Assembly: GCA_028023455.1 (NCBI GenBank)
Contig: JAQFVV010000073.1
Coordinates: forward strand, 1,349,001-1,413,000
From: Epiperipatus broadwayi
Taxonomy: Eukaryota; Onychophora; Udeonychophora; Euonychophora; Peripatidae
Length of the DNA: 64,000 bases
Reading direction: 5' to 3'
Made by a program: the position numbers and the translations under genes. Numbering within the stretch: the first letter of the stretch is position 1; the number at the start of each line of letters is the position of its first letter. Below are positions 1 through 13,263 of this stretch, piece by piece. Under the pieces are notes generated by a model that was not told the DNA's origin, searched no databases, and saw only the letters and a program-made list of their open reading frames with translations.

Positions 1-11
1 GCGTGTGTGTG

Positions 12-725
12 TAATTATATAACTGAATCTTTGTAAATACAATAACTAAATAATTAAAAAATTTTATCCACGTAGAAGCGCTTTCGATTATCCCAGTAAT
101 CTGTGTCAACTAAAGCTTTGAAATGCTAACTTTCCCACAATTCTGTGATCTTAACGTTTGCTGCTTGCCTGTTAATTAAGTCATGTTTATATTTGTATAT
201 TAGCATAGCCTCTTTTATTTTTCTTTTATTGTTATTTTTTTCAATTTGCAATGTTTTTACACTGTTAAAATTGAAGTCAAAACCATAAATACATGATTTA
301 TTATGGTCGTAAAAAACAGATGCTGAAATATTATTATCTATTATGCAATTTTGTTTCAATTTCTGAACACGTTTTAATACTAGCAAGTGTTCTTTAGTTC
401 TTTTTGCCAATGTACATTTGTTTTTTACAACCATAATAAATCATATATTTATGGTTTTGACTTCAATTTTAACAGTGTAAAAATATTGCAAGTTGAAAAA
501 AGTAACAATAAAAGAAAAATAAAAGAAACTATGCTAATATAAAAATATAAACATGGCTTAATTAACAGGCAAACAGCAAATGTTAAGATCATGGAATTGT
601 GGGAAAGTTACCATTTCAAAGTTTTAGTTGACACAGATTACTGGGATAATTGAAAGCGCTTCTAAGTGGATAAAAAAATTTAATTATTTTGTTACTGTAT
701 TTACAAATATTCAGTTATATAATTA
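12..725. repeat. Foldback element with arms of about 300 bp
   Basis: The sequence from about 12 to 319 returns in inverted orientation at about 419 to 725, separated by about 100 bases. Landmarks that mirror each other are the GAAAGCGCTT-type segment near 85 and 650, the TTAATTAACAGGC-type segment near 170 and 560, and the CATAAATACATG / ATATATTTATGG segment near 290 and 445. The arms differ by scattered substitutions and small indels, so the duplication is not brand new. The left arm plus spacer, read on the minus strand, encode a GIY-YIG endonuclease fragment, so the element is probably derived from a Penelope-like or related retroelement. Confidence 0.85.
126..434 (-). pseudogene. GIY-YIG endonuclease C-terminal fragment, PLE-like
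   Basis: This 102-residue frame is open from Met to stop. It looks like the C-terminal part of the GIY-YIG nuclease that Penelope-like elements carry after their reverse transcriptase. Visible signs are a KRTKEH segment near residues 11-16 (the usual basic R..EH motif after YIG), an aromatic GFDFNFNSVK segment near 51-60 that matches the usual 'H.i.fd..ki' strand, and KRKIKEAMLIYK at 70-81, where Glu75 fits the conserved catalytic glutamate. It ends in ELWES, like the family's usual end. The GIY and YIG strands and the whole reverse transcriptase are missing, so it cannot be a working element. The frame runs through the loop of a foldback repeat and has an inverted, broken twin at about 440-640. 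A host-encoded GIY-YIG protein is less likely. Confidence 0.6.
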
Positions 726-1059
726 CGTATATTGCTTTAAAAATACAGACATCGAATGATAATATATATATATATATTCACATGCCAAATGATTTTATGT
801 TATAAATATATTCAGTTACAGCCATGTTTATTTTTTTGGCTTATACTTTAAAAATTACTGAAATTTTTTTAAAGGTATTTTGAATAATTTATATAATTTT
901 TTATTTGAACTATTAATATAGATTCTAAATCACATATTTGATCTCTTTTATTTTTGTATATAATAAATTAAGAATAAGAAAAATGTTAGACATGTAAAAT
1001 AATAAAGTATATATATAAACATTAAAAGCATAAAGCTAAACTAGTCAACCAATAAACAA
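726..1059. other. AT-rich gap, no gene seen
   Basis: AT-rich sequence with a short TA run near 766. No coding, RNA or repeat structure is visible. Confidence 0.6.
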
Positions 1060-1217
1060 AATTGCCCCAAATTTACAATTTTACCAGACTAGCCAAATAA
1101 TAAACTTTAAAACACTACCAATGGTTTCACTCCTACAAACAGACTTTTCAAGTGTTGGTAGTGTTTTAAAGTTTATTTGTTGGCTAATCTGGTTGAGTTG
1201 TGAATTTGTGATAATTT
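1060..1217. repeat. Foldback of a PLE terminal segment
   Basis: Arms 1060-1121 and 1155-1217 are inverted copies, best in the inner 39 bases (ACCAGACTAGCC... against ...GGCTAATCTGGT). The loop is about 33 bases. The left side, from AGCTAAACTAGTC near 1034 to the loop, is closely similar to 29,812-29,930, which forms the 3' end of the Penelope-like element on the minus strand there. The same terminal segment is therefore present twice in the window, once as a solo hairpin. Confidence 0.8.
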
Positions 1218-4200
1218 TTATTATATATATATGTATGTATGAGTACATTTAAAAATATAATTAAAAACATTATGTAATGATTAGTTGCCACGTTCAAACA
1301 AAAGAAATTTAAGGTTGAGCTTAGTTCCCCCAAAAACTTTGGCTTGTGAATTTATCAGCCTATACTGCATGATAGAATTAAGCAGTTGGATATGTACATC
1401 AGAAAATTAAATGTTTATAGTATGTGATATTATTTGTGTGTATGCTATCCATTTTTATACTGGATCCAATTCTAAGCTGTTTAGTTTAGTTAATACAATG
1501 TATATTTCTGAGAATAAAAATTCTGTTGTTCTTGTACATAATTGGATTCTTATTATTCTTTTGTGCTGTGTTGCATGTTATGTATAATTTAAATCAAGAA
1601 TATCCATTATTGTTGTATGGTCTGAGACAGCAGAGGGGACTAGCTGAATTTTTAGTGTGTTATGAAGTGATGGTGAATAAAGTACTAAATCTATAAGTGA
1701 TAAATAGCACCAATATTGAATGAAAGTGAATTACTTGGCAGAAATCCTTCACCACTCATAAATGGATTAGTGATGAGGTGCAACCATTTATTCACAAAGG
1801 TATAATACAACATCTCTCCCATCAGCATGAATAGCTAAGAGAAGGTAGCAAATAATAAATTTATATTTTGAATAATTATGGTAAAAGTGTTTTGGTTAGG
1901 GGGATTATACACAAACATTACATTTAAACTTAGTCTTATGTTGTATTGTGAGCATTCCTGCATACTCATTAATTATGTACTGATTATTTATATTTACAAT
2001 AGTAAGATCATTACAATAGAATTAATAGACTTGCTGTTAAACATTCTTTTATTTTAATAAACCATAATTTTTTTCAAAAAACAAGTTCTGTTCAATTGAA
2101 TTTTTATTCTTTGAAAAACTATTTTCCTGAGAATAGCAGTATCAAACTTGAATCCTAACTATCCTTTAATCGAAAATACTGTTTTACATCCCATTGCAAA
2201 AATTTCACATCAAGCAATGTTTTCACAGTACAATTATGATTATTAATATTATAATTAATAAACAATTTGGTAGGCATAGTAATCTAGCCATATTTCTTGA
2301 GACTACATTTTAAGATCATCTTTTGGTCCAACATTATTTGGAAAGTTTAACAATCCATGAATGTGCCTTCACCAATCATACAATTATTTTTCAAAAAAAA
2401 AAAGTGTTGTCCCAAATGTAATTCCAAAGAAAATCATTATCTTCAAAATGTCTGCATTTAAAAAAAGAAAAATATTAAAATAAGAATTGACATCAGTATA
2501 TTTAAACAATAAAAACACATATAGAATCTATTGCAGCTATTATGAATATTGCTACCAATAGCATAATAAGAGGATGATCAATAAAGAAAAAGAAAAATAG
2601 AAAAAATACACAGTGAAAATAAAACCAGTAAGTAGTCTTTGATGAGCCAATATGATATTCTACAAAGCAGAAGAAGAAATGTTCAATCACACAATGATTG
2701 TTAATTATTACCAAGAAGTGGTGATCCCTTAAAATGCTTTCAAGAGCAAATATCTTCATTCTATTCCAAACTATCTCATGAATATTTGAGTAATGAAGTC
2801 ATAATAGATCATAGTACTATAAAATTCATATCCTCCACTAATTTTTGTATTCATTAATAAACACCTAGAATACAAGTCTGTAATCCTAAGTCCTCATTAA
2901 TGAAGACAAAAGTAATAAACTAATCTGGGATGTAGATTTTACAGATTATCTTTTAGGATCCAAGCATACAGCAGATGATTTCAAAGTAGAATGATGAAAA
3001 CTTCTATTAGAAGTATATTAATTATTTACAGTTAATTCTCAAATTTTAACATCATTAACTATCTACTAAATACAGAACTTAACTGAAACTTAAATTTATT
3101 ACCCTATGGCAGGAAATAAATTTATATAAAACATATTCATGATGAACTAATAAAAAATTGGTTAATAGTTGATTGTATCATGGTTAATACTGTTATAATA
3201 AATAAATTAATAATTTATATAACTTAAATTACATGGGACTATTTTGCTATGGAAAACATTTGTAATTTTATGTATCATGATTATTAATCTTCATCATCAA
3301 TATTAATTACAAACATATAATAATATTAATAAAACAGAAAATCCAAATTAAATAGTAAAAAATAAGAACTATATTAACAAACAAGAATCTGTCTTTACAG
3401 CTTATATCATGAGTCTAATCATTGTTAATTAAGTAAATTAAACTACTATTTGTGTTTTTATTCTTTTTATATCTGTGTAATTTAGAATAATAAAGTGATA
3501 GATTCTAGAGCTTAAAAACTATGAATTGTGGTTTAATCATTGTGATTCCAAGCGTCTGCACTTCTTATAAAGTGAATAAAAAGATATCTGATTATTATTG
3601 TTCCATACATACTTTAATGTGGTGGTAGAGTCACAGAAGCTATAATTCAAGATATGTGGATTGTGAGACCAGTTTTGTGCTAGAACATCTTATGAAATTC
3701 TGAGCAATAAATCATTTGGTTATTTTTTTTACTTTCTTTTCCAATATAAAATCATTCCCCAACTATTTAGTATAAGACAAATAAACACTCCATTTATAAA
3801 TGTATCAATGATCTGTGATGCTAAACCAGATAATCTGCCTATAATTGAGATAATTATGATATTTATTAGACAATCCTAAAAACTAGAATTAATATAAAGC
3901 CCTTAGCAAAAATATTTTCCCATGTCGTATTCTTAAAGTGCTTCAACCTTACTTACTTGATGTGGAATCTTGAAGATTTGAATATATGAACATTGCTTGC
4001 ATTTATACAATCATAAATTCTGTCAAATATAAAATCCCCATTTTGTATTATATACTTGATTTATATTTTAATTTTTATATGTATGTTTTATTTTTTTAAT
4101 AGTCATCGTCAACTTAAAAATATAGGCAATGAAGTTAAAATATATTTAAGTGGATAATGTAGACACATGTTAACACATACATCTATATTACATAAATGAA

Positions 4201-4228
4201 GAAAACCATATTTTTACATAGCATGTAT
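1218..4228. other. AT-rich region without recognisable genes
   Basis: Three kilobases of AT-rich sequence. The longest frame (2502-2759, minus) is hydrophobic, low complexity and unsupported by any family signature. I see no repeat structure beyond short homopolymers. Confidence 0.55.
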
Positions 4229-4522
4229 ATAGTAACAGGTGTTACTGACCTTATTGAAAAAATTAAAACATTGAAATGGAGTTGGGCTGGACATATTGCT
4301 AGAAGAGATGATAATAGATGGACAATTGAAATTTTAAACTGAATTCCAAGAGATTGTAAAAGACCTAGAAAGAGACCACATGTGAGATGGATGGACGAAA
4401 TAAGAAAATATGCAGGGGTGTTGTGGAGAAGAGAAGCTAAAGATCGGAGAAGATGGATTAAACTTGGAGAGACCTTCATACTGCAGTGGATTGATAATGG
4501 TTGTTGATGATGATGATGATGA
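4229..4522 (+). pseudogene. 3' end of an RTE-type LINE
   Basis: Read on the plus strand this encodes the tail that follows the reverse transcriptase in RTE-type LINEs: a K.LKWSWAGHIARRDDNRW segment, then RPRKRPHVRWMDEIRK, then RREAKDRRRWIKLGE and LQWIDNG. These match the family pattern of a WaGHiaR motif followed by a GRP..RW.D.i segment. One in-frame stop breaks it after EILN. It ends in a GATGAT-type microsatellite, as these elements usually do. The same tail lies at about 50,030-50,305 at the end of a longer copy. Everything upstream of the tail is missing, the usual 5' truncation. Confidence 0.85.
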
Positions 4523-7500
4523 TATAGGAAAATATTTATATACTTGTAATTTTCATAGATATAAGAGCAAAAATACGAAATTCATTTTAATTATCTTATT
4601 GTATAAATTTTATTTATTTTTATAATTATATTGAGATTGTTAGTGTATAAACCAGATATAAATTTAATAAAATCAACTATATTTTATTATCTATAAATTA
4701 AGTTAAATTAAGATTTATTGTTTGTTTATATAATAAACTTTAAATAGTTCTTAATATGTTTAATAAAACATTACTTAATGCAAAGCAATAAATCTCTTAA
4801 ATTTGAAAACCATAATTATAAATAATTCATTTAATTCTATTTATACTAAAATGTAACTGCTTATGAATTTTATTTTTCGAATTTTATATAACAATTTCAG
4901 TATATTTATATATACATATTATGTATATCTTATTATTAGGGTGAATATATCTTTTGATCGTATGTGTGGTACATATAATTTATATTAATACATATATACT
5001 ATATTTGAAAATATATACAAATATATTGTGAATTATAGAAATGCTGTCACTGTTTGGACATTAGTATATACGTCCTAATATCTCCAAGGTCAAAGGTTCA
5101 ACTCTATGTGTCATTTGGAAATGTTTTAAAATAGATGGGGGTTTATAACAAATTTAGATTTTTTTTTTTATATGGCTGGTTCTCCTAACAATCTATCTAG
5201 TCATTTAATTATTATATCAATAGACGTCTCATTATTCATAGCTGTAAGAAATTATAAATTATAGTTATCTGTTATTTAATTAGTGTAATAAGTGTAATCA
5301 TTTTTAAATGCATGTATGCATTTTATTAATTTAAATTATTGTAATGTAATGTAAATAATGTCCATTGGATGAAGTTGCAGAAGAATGACTGATCACGTGA
5401 TTTTGGAAACAGAAACATTTTGATAGGATTCCAATAAGGAATGAAAGCTGAGTTGATATTTTAAATAATTTTTATTTATATTGATATGTCTGAATCAATT
5501 TTGTTTAATAAATTGATCATTTTTAAATTTTATAAATATTTTTATGAAAAATAAATTAATATAAACACAGTAAAATAAAAATGTTTTAATATTAATAATT
5601 TTATTAGTTTCATAGTATATTATTAACTAAATATTTACATAAAATTATACTTGTTAATATTAATATTTTAATAAATTGCATTCAATATAAGTTTCCACTT
5701 TGTGATCATTATCAAATACATAATGAAATGGCTTTAAATATCCATTACACTCATTTATTACCAAGCTTAGTCATATATATATATAATAATCCACTAAAAT
5801 ATTATTTGATATTATATATATTGTGAGTATTCAGATTTGATCAAAGTATTAAAAAAAAATAAAGAAGTTTGTTGATCTTGGTTGGTTTTCTTTTACTTGA
5901 TAAATGGATAATGGGAGATCTTGAAAATACAAGTTTAAATTAATAAACATGGCAACCTAAAGCTTTTTAAATAGTATTGTTTACTGCTAATTCTAGCTTC
6001 AACATACTAAGTTTGTTATAATCAAACTCAAGAAAAACATATAGACAAATAAATAAATTTTGAAAATAGTTCAGTGTGAAATAAAAGTTTACTTGAATAG
6101 GATCAGTATTATTTTTATATATTTTAATTTCTGTTACTGCAGTCACCATAGTAACATTATTAAATATACTTGAATGTTTTTTATATGCCAGATATTTTTG
6201 TTTGTAAATTATTTAAAAAAATATTATTATTAAAAAAACATATGTAAATTATTTATGTTTATAAAGTAAATCAAGGTTGTAATATCAATACTTTATTTTG
6301 GTTTAAAAATAATAAAGAAAAATCATATCGACTTAGATTTTATTACAATGTATCTATTTCTGTCCAAACTTACATTGCCTTTGCAAAACAAAGTGGGAAA
6401 GTGACTGGAACATATCATTTGGCATTGAGCAATTTCAGAGTAAATTCCAACAGTTGTTTATGACATCCATAACATCAGAAAGAGATAATATAAATAGCCA
6501 GAAAAGTCTGTAAGAAGACTCTTATCATTTTTTGCCATTACTGAAGACCTGATGCGTTTCTCTGTTCTTAAGAAAAATTTCTTTAAAACTTTATTTTAAA
6601 TTCATAAAGCTATAAAATATGGAAGAATAAAGAATTAGCATTCTGCCCATTCAGTTTGAAGAATGGCTGGTAGAAGAAAGTTCCAAAGAAGACACAAACA
6701 AAAATGTGAAAGAAGAGAAACCTATAAAAAATGTGTTGCGTATGAGGCTATTTATTTATTTTTTTTAAAGGAAAGAGATCCCAGGTTTTAAAAGAAAAAA
6801 ATCCAGATGCAACTAATACCATGTTTCAAGCCAGGAAAATCAACTAGATTAATGCATATTAATAAGCAATTTAAATTCCAATCTCCTAATTCAGAGAAAA
6901 GAAGAAAAAGGGTTGTTATTAAAACTCTTCACTTAATTTAACAGTATTATTGTATCTGAACATTATCTCTACTTAAAGAAATAAATTCATCTTTACCCCT
7001 TAGGATGGAAATAAGAAGCTATGATTAATCAATGGATAATGAAAATGGACAGACTTTTATTTAGAGTATGATTCTTTTTTTATAAATATGTGTGCATATT
7101 ATTTTTCTTTATATTTTAAAAGAATGATTTCTATTTTATTTAAATCATAAATATCGTATATTTAGGTGTAATAGAATTTATGCAATAAAATACTCGGAGA
7201 GATTTCTTTACTATTTATTTCAACTCTTGTCTGAATATATATATTAATATGACCTGATGTTTTTTTTAATATCCAATTTGATTTTTGTATGTGTAAAATT
7301 AAATTTAAAACATCAGACAGACAAGAAGTTTAAATATATTGTTTTATTTCATATTTTTTATCGATTATTATTTTAATGAACAAATAGAGTTCAATCTCAT
7401 TCAATTGCATATATTTGGTATACGTTGTTTAATTTTTTTTTTTATTAAAATATTCCAATCTCTCCATTCATTCATTTTTTTATATACGTATCATTATTAT

Positions 7501-8154
7501 TTTTGTAACATAGTTTACAGTTACCCACAGAAATTTTATCTTTTTTTTTTTATGAATTCAATCAATCAAAAATATAGATTAATCTCCTACTGTATTTTGT
7601 TATTAATTTTACCAATTTTTTTTTATAATCCAATAAATTGAGTTGATTTAAATGCTATTTTTCTGTTAATTATTTTTTATTTGGATAGCATAAGATGATT
7701 TTGCTATTTAAAATTTGGTTCAACATTCAAACTCAGCTTGGTAAGTGAACTAGAATATAAAATATGATATGTTTTGTATATTATAAATGTTTTATCTTAT
7801 TTATATATAAACTTTATATTGATTTCTCCATTTGAGTATTTGCTTACATATATTTTAGTTAATATTACAGGTGAATGTCAATAGTTTAGAGCTGATTCTT
7901 TCTTTGCTTATCTAGTCCCATCATGAAAGTCTAAATAGATCGTATTTTGTCATTGGTTCAGAATGACTTGTTTTAAATACTTTTTAAATTTCTCTAAAGT
8001 AAAAATAACAAATTTCATTGACTAGTTTAATTAAATATTATCTTTGATTTGAATAACTGTTAATTATTGTTATATAGCTTTGTTATTAATAAAATCAATT
8101 TCCTAATCATTTGATTGAAGATTCAAATAAACAGTATTAATAATTATAAGTTAA
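4523..8154. other. AT-rich region without recognisable genes
   Basis: No homology-bearing frame is visible. The frames at 5967-6149 (minus) and 7339-7641 (plus) are low complexity and Phe/Ile/Tyr/Asn-rich, as expected from AT-rich noncoding DNA. 6360-6560 is slightly GC-richer but not recognised. Confidence 0.55.
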
Positions 8155-8218
8155 TAAACATCCAATGAAAACTTAAGATAGTTAGATAAACATCCAATGA
8201 AAACTTAAGATAGTTAGA
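8155..8218. repeat. Perfect tandem duplication of 32 bp
   Basis: The 32-base unit TAAACATCCAATGAAAACTT... occurs twice head to tail without a mismatch (8155-8186 and 8187-8218), indicating a recent slippage or duplication event. Confidence 0.95.
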
Positions 8219-8285
8219 AATTATCTAATAGATTTGTTGGTAATAAATTCTCGTGGAGTATTCCATTTTAAAATATAAACGAAGC

Positions 8286-8660
8286 AATAATTAAGTATCG
8301 CTTTATTGGAAGATATGAATAAATTATTTATCCATTACATTACACCGTCTTATTAAACTAGACGTAGATTAACATGTTTAAACATTTAAAGGAGTGCATA
8401 GGTTTTCAAAGTGTTTTATAAAAGGATATAAAACTAGTAGATTTCAATAGAATATTGTTAATTAAATATTAAAGTAGAAATTATTATGTATCACTTTATT
8501 GGAAAATATAAATAAATTGTTTATACATTGTATTTAGCATTTTATTAAACCAAATATAAATTTGGGGTAAAATATTATTTTGTTTCAACATTTAAAGTAG
8601 TGTATAGGTTTGAAAAACTTTTCATAAAATGCAATTATAGTTATTTAGAAGCTCATCTGT
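8286..8660. repeat. Diverged tandem repeat, period about 193 bp
   Basis: TATCGCTTTATTGG at 8296 recurs as TATCACTTTATTGG at 8489. The following ATTTATNCATT, TTATTAAAC and ACATTTAAAGNAGTGNATAGG blocks recur in the same order with the same spacing. A third partial start may exist near 8680. Divergence is much higher than in the 32-bp duplication next to it. Confidence 0.75.
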
Positions 8661-11547
8661 TTATATAAAATGCAGTATCATTAAATATTAAAGTAGTTTG
8701 AATTTTTATAGTAACAATAAATTAATAAAGTGTGTTGGAATCTAGTTTAGTTATTGATTCGAAATGATTTTCTTACAATTAATAATCAAATAATTAACTT
8801 AATCATATATTATTGTTTAGGGCAATGATATACAGTTTCACTGCTTCTTTTAGTTTACTTTGTAATCGTAATGGATTTGTTGATGTCTGCAGCAGATAAT
8901 CTCATTGTTATTTCATTTTACATATAGTTCCAATAAATTAGGCTTTAGTAGAGATTATTAGTGTTTTATGATAGTTCATTACATAATGGTGACCCAATTG
9001 AGCTAGATTAGATTAGATGTTAGAATTGGAAAAATTTGATTTTGATACTAATTAAAAGTTAGTGTAATTTACCCCATTATAAAAAACATATTAATTAGAA
9101 TTAATTGTATCATTTATTAAAATTCTAATTTTGGGCATGTATTTAAGCCTGGAATTGTGAATGTTGTGTATGTAAAATGATACTACTGTAAATAAGAGTA
9201 AAGGAGTTATGGTTCATAACAATTACAAAAAACACTTTTAATTAACGATACAACATCTTTTAATTAATTCATTCTAAAATTGAAACATTACATTGCTTTG
9301 ACACTATATTACAGCTCAGAATGCTTCATTTTCAGTTTTCCCTTTATGTTTTGGCATTCATCTGATGACAAAAACTAAATGGTGCCTTTATTGATATTAT
9401 TTATAATTAAAAATGTGGTTAAATACGAATTACTTTCAGTGAACAAATAATCGCAGATCAAAGATTGCAGCATTAAAGGCATATATTTGCTGTGCATTTG
9501 CAATTTTCTATTATTGAAAAATGCAAATTATATATAATTTATTTACTTATTTATTTTTATTTTTAGAAAATTAAATTAAATATGTATTTCTTAGTAAGTA
9601 TATAATGAATTTATTCAGCATTCATTTGAATATATTTAATTTTTGTTTAATAAAAAAGTAATTAGTTATAGTAAAAATGAAGAGCCTATTGTTAAATAAG
9701 TGATGCCTATTTTATTATTATTTTTTGTGTTTTTGTAATTAGAAATAGAATTTTAATATTTAAAAAGAAATTTTATTGTTTGAACATATTTTTTTGCAAA
9801 AATACATTTTATAGAAATTTATTGAGGAAACTTTAATATCTTTTCCAAAAAATGTAATGATTTAAGGATGAATAAGTTATTAATTATTAAAAAATAGAGA
9901 CAAGAATAATGGCTTATTGTAATAAAAATAATTGCTAGTAGAATTGAGCCAGTGTTAAAACTTTAATAAATAATTTGATCTTATGCTAATCAATTTTTAC
10001 CCCTTCCATGTTTTAACATATTTTGCATCATCTACTAGTTTCAGCTTGAGTTAATATATCAACACTTTATTTTAATATTTAAAAATTTTTATTTTATATT
10101 ATAAATAAATTCTATTTGATTTATTAGAAAAATAACTTTAAAAATAAAAAACATTCTAAAAAAAATCATATAACCTTTCCAAATAGAAAAAATAATAATA
10201 AAGTGAAATAAATTGAAATACATAATAAAAACAAGAGATTTTTAATTGGAAAATTACAGCAAAAATAATGAAATGTTTGTTGATTGAATCCCTTTCTAAA
10301 ATATGAATAAATTATTGTAAAGCCAATCTGTTTTCAAACTTAAAATTGTATTTATTTAAAATATTACAAAAATACTACAAGATGGAATTTGACACAGCTT
10401 AACAATTATCTTTTTTTTTTTATCATTACTGTAAATTTTTACTTGCATTTTATAATTATAATTATAAATATTTAACAATGAAAAATATACATTTTTTTTT
10501 ATTTTACTTATAGCTAATAATTGGCAAAGGATTTATAAGTGTTTTACTCATCTGAGATCAAAGAATCTACCAATCAGTAACATCAAGGTTTTTATTATGA
10601 AATGGAAACAAAATCAGCAAAACAGTATTAATAATAGTTTCAACAGAGTAATTTAAAGCTGAAGCGTAACAGTACTATCATAGTATTCCACAATGTTACA
10701 GGTTCCAAAATCACTGAATAAATATAAAACATAATTGTGACATAAAAACACTGAAATTTTGTTTAAACCATTTTGAAAGTTAGAAGCAAATTTCACTTTA
10801 CTCATATTTGTCTGTGTATGAAAATAAAATCTTTTGAGATCATACCAAGTGTTACTTTTCTCTATAAAGATATTATTTCATTCATCATACAATGAAACCT
10901 GTTTAAAGTTTCTAAAATCTCAAAAAAAAAATTTATCTATTGAAACAGAAAATTCCTTTACTGAATTACATTATCAACTTTTTGTTGAAATCACATTTAT
11001 TTTTGTTAAGGCTAATGTTGTAATAAAAAAGTGATGTGTTTCAAGTAATAATTAGATTGTGATTCCATTTGAATTATAGAACATTCATTCATATATATGT
11101 TTAATTACTATAAAATCGAAATTGAAGGTAAATTTACAAAAGTATGTATTACCTTTTGTTCTACAGTCACATAATTTATTAAAATTTATTTTAGAAGAGC
11201 CTTGAAAAATAAATAATTAAATAATTTACTTCTTAGGGATTCATAAGAAGTTTGAATACTGAAGGTAATGGATCTGAATTATTTTCCATGCACCTTGGGT
11301 TCTGGAATCTACCATTTTATTACTGCACTCACCAAAACAGGGACATAGATAAAATATGTTGTAGAAATTATAGAGAATAATATTTCTGTTCTTAAAAACA
11401 TATTTTTATATAATATATAAAAATGTTGATGTTAACATTATATGTATATATAATTATAATTTATGCATGTTAATATTAAATCTAATGATGTACATCAGAA
11501 TAAATTGTATTGACTGACATAACAAATAATGTCCTACATTGTCCAAA
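8661..11547. other. AT-rich region without recognisable genes
   Basis: AT-rich sequence with poly-T and poly-A runs. The 66-residue frame at 10,834-11,034 (plus) shows no family signature. Nothing else is supported. Confidence 0.55.
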
Positions 11548-11549
11548 TA

Positions 11550-13021
11550 TACCTGGTCTCATTTTATGCTGTAGATAGGTTCCACAGAAAACCCGCATTA
11601 AAAAAAATCGCACAAAAATAGACTTAATGTAACTTAAAAAATGGGGATACATTCCATAATTTTCAGAAATCACATAAAAGCAAAGCAACAAGAAAAAAAT
11701 TACTTTAAAATTTGCATAAAAAAATAAAGTATGACTAATACAAAATTTCAAATATTTGAAAAAAATTGATACAAGTCAAACTTTTTTACTTTTTTTTATT
11801 AACTACAGTATTTAATTTTATTCAAAACAATATGTTTTTATATATAATTTATTTTACATTTTTTCATACATATTTTAATCATTATTGCTATTTAACAATA
11901 TGCAGTTTGTTTGTGAACTGATAAAAAACAGATTCATCACAAGAGGAAGTTCAACTAGTGTCACTTACAGTCTTGGGCTGTGTTAATGGTTTTCTATCAA
12001 CAATGTAATCAGTGATTAAACTTTGAGATGATGATTTAACAATTGTTTATGAATCTCACAATATCTAGACTGCTATGTCTAGCTGTTAAAAATGCACTTC
12101 TGCTAGTGCAACTCTATATATATATATATATATATAACATGCTTCTATGAGTGTGTTAATATTGACTAATGGTTAAATTTTCTTTTATACACATGGAGAA
12201 ACTTTTAGACAGAAAAAAGTTGCAAGTAAAAATATTTAAAAACTTCTAAAGATACATTCTTTTTAAGTAAAAATTAAAAGTTATTATAACTTTTTTATCT
12301 AAAAGTAACTACTATTTATAAAGTTCTCATAGGAATTTAAGGGCTTGTTCATTGCAGCAAACTCATATTTCAGCATTTTCTAATGTTTTTCTTTGTCTCA
12401 CACATTAATGTAAAATATATGATTAAATGATTATTACTTATCAGAAAATAATAAATTTGACTTCATTTGATAGATATTTTTGTTTACTACTGAAATAAAT
12501 TTTAAATGTTCACATTTTGTTTCTATAAATACTAAAAAAATGAGATTGCAATCCAAATAAAAAGATTACACATTATCATTTCGAGAAACATTATTTTCAG
12601 TTTACAAAATCAACAAAATCTTTGTTATTTCTGATTATTTTTAAAAATCTAAAAGAATATTTATTTATTTCTGTTATATCTAATGTAATATGTTTTAAAA
12701 GTTTAAAACTTTTGAATATTTATTGTGATATTTTTATAATCATAAGTATAAGTAGATTGTTTACATAGAAGCTAAGTTTCTAAATAGCTTCAAGCAATAT
12801 TCACATTAGCTGCTAAAATATCATTATATTTTTGAAAAAAAAGTATTTCAAGTCAAAATAATTATTAATAATTTATATTTCTCAATATCTAATAAATATA
12901 GTGAAATATGAACTTCTTTATCACATAAAAGAACAACGCATACAAAGATATTAAGAAGAAACATGAATCACATAATTTCAAAATTGCATTAAAAAAATCC
13001 ACATAAAACAAGACCAAGGTG
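11550..13021. mobile_element. pogo/Tigger-like non-autonomous TIR element, copy A
   Basis: The left end TACCTGGTCTCATTTTATG and the right end CATAAAACAAGACCAAGGTG are inverted matches, each bordered by TA, as expected for the Tc1/mariner superfamily. About 500 bp inside the left end (to about 12,050) and 60 bp inside the right end match the shorter copy at 33,210-34,146. The ends resemble Tigger/pogo termini (an ACCTGGGTCTCATTTTATG-type start and repeated GCGTAA/ATCGCAC-like subterminal motifs). I see no transposase frame; the 89-residue minus frame at 11,482-11,751 is an artefact of the left end. A TA microsatellite lies inside at 12,116-12,136. Confidence 0.7.
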
Positions 13022-13136
13022 TATTATCATTTAGTTGCAGTACTTTAAAAATATATAAAAAAAACAAAAGCAGCTATATTACATTTAAGTTATCCAATTG
13101 TTGTACAAAACTTAACATATATGCGCATACACACAC

Positions 13137-13263
13137 ATATATGTTGATGCAAAGATTTTCACTGGTATAAATATATTTTATAATGTCTCCACGACCATCT
13201 TTATAATATTCTATTCATTACCCAATTGATAGCTTTCGTGATCAAGTCAAAACATTATTACAT
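13137..13263 (+). repeat. Family Z repeat, decayed hammerhead-like core
   Basis: Related to the Z copies at 24,079, 47,735 and 56,424. The segment from about 13,213 reads ACCCAA, TTGATA, then a GCTTT...CAAGTC hairpin, then AAAACATTATTA. This aligns with a stem II hairpin followed by GAAACGTT in the family. The catalytic core has lost a base in CTGATGA and the GAAA has become AAAA, so it should be inactive. The left part (GATGCAAAGATTTTCAC) is the inverted form of sequence found downstream in the 47.7 kb copy. It ends in a TA microsatellite at 13,262-13,280. Confidence 0.5.

Noticed and set aside
4183-4479. 98-residue minus-strand frame with hydrophobic stretches
   Set aside because: It is the antisense shadow of the RTE 3' end, whose plus-strand reading matches a known family.
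9359-9390. CTGATGACAAAAACTAAATGG as a hammerhead core
   Set aside because: No stem II hairpin and no GAA element follow. Only the heptamer matches.
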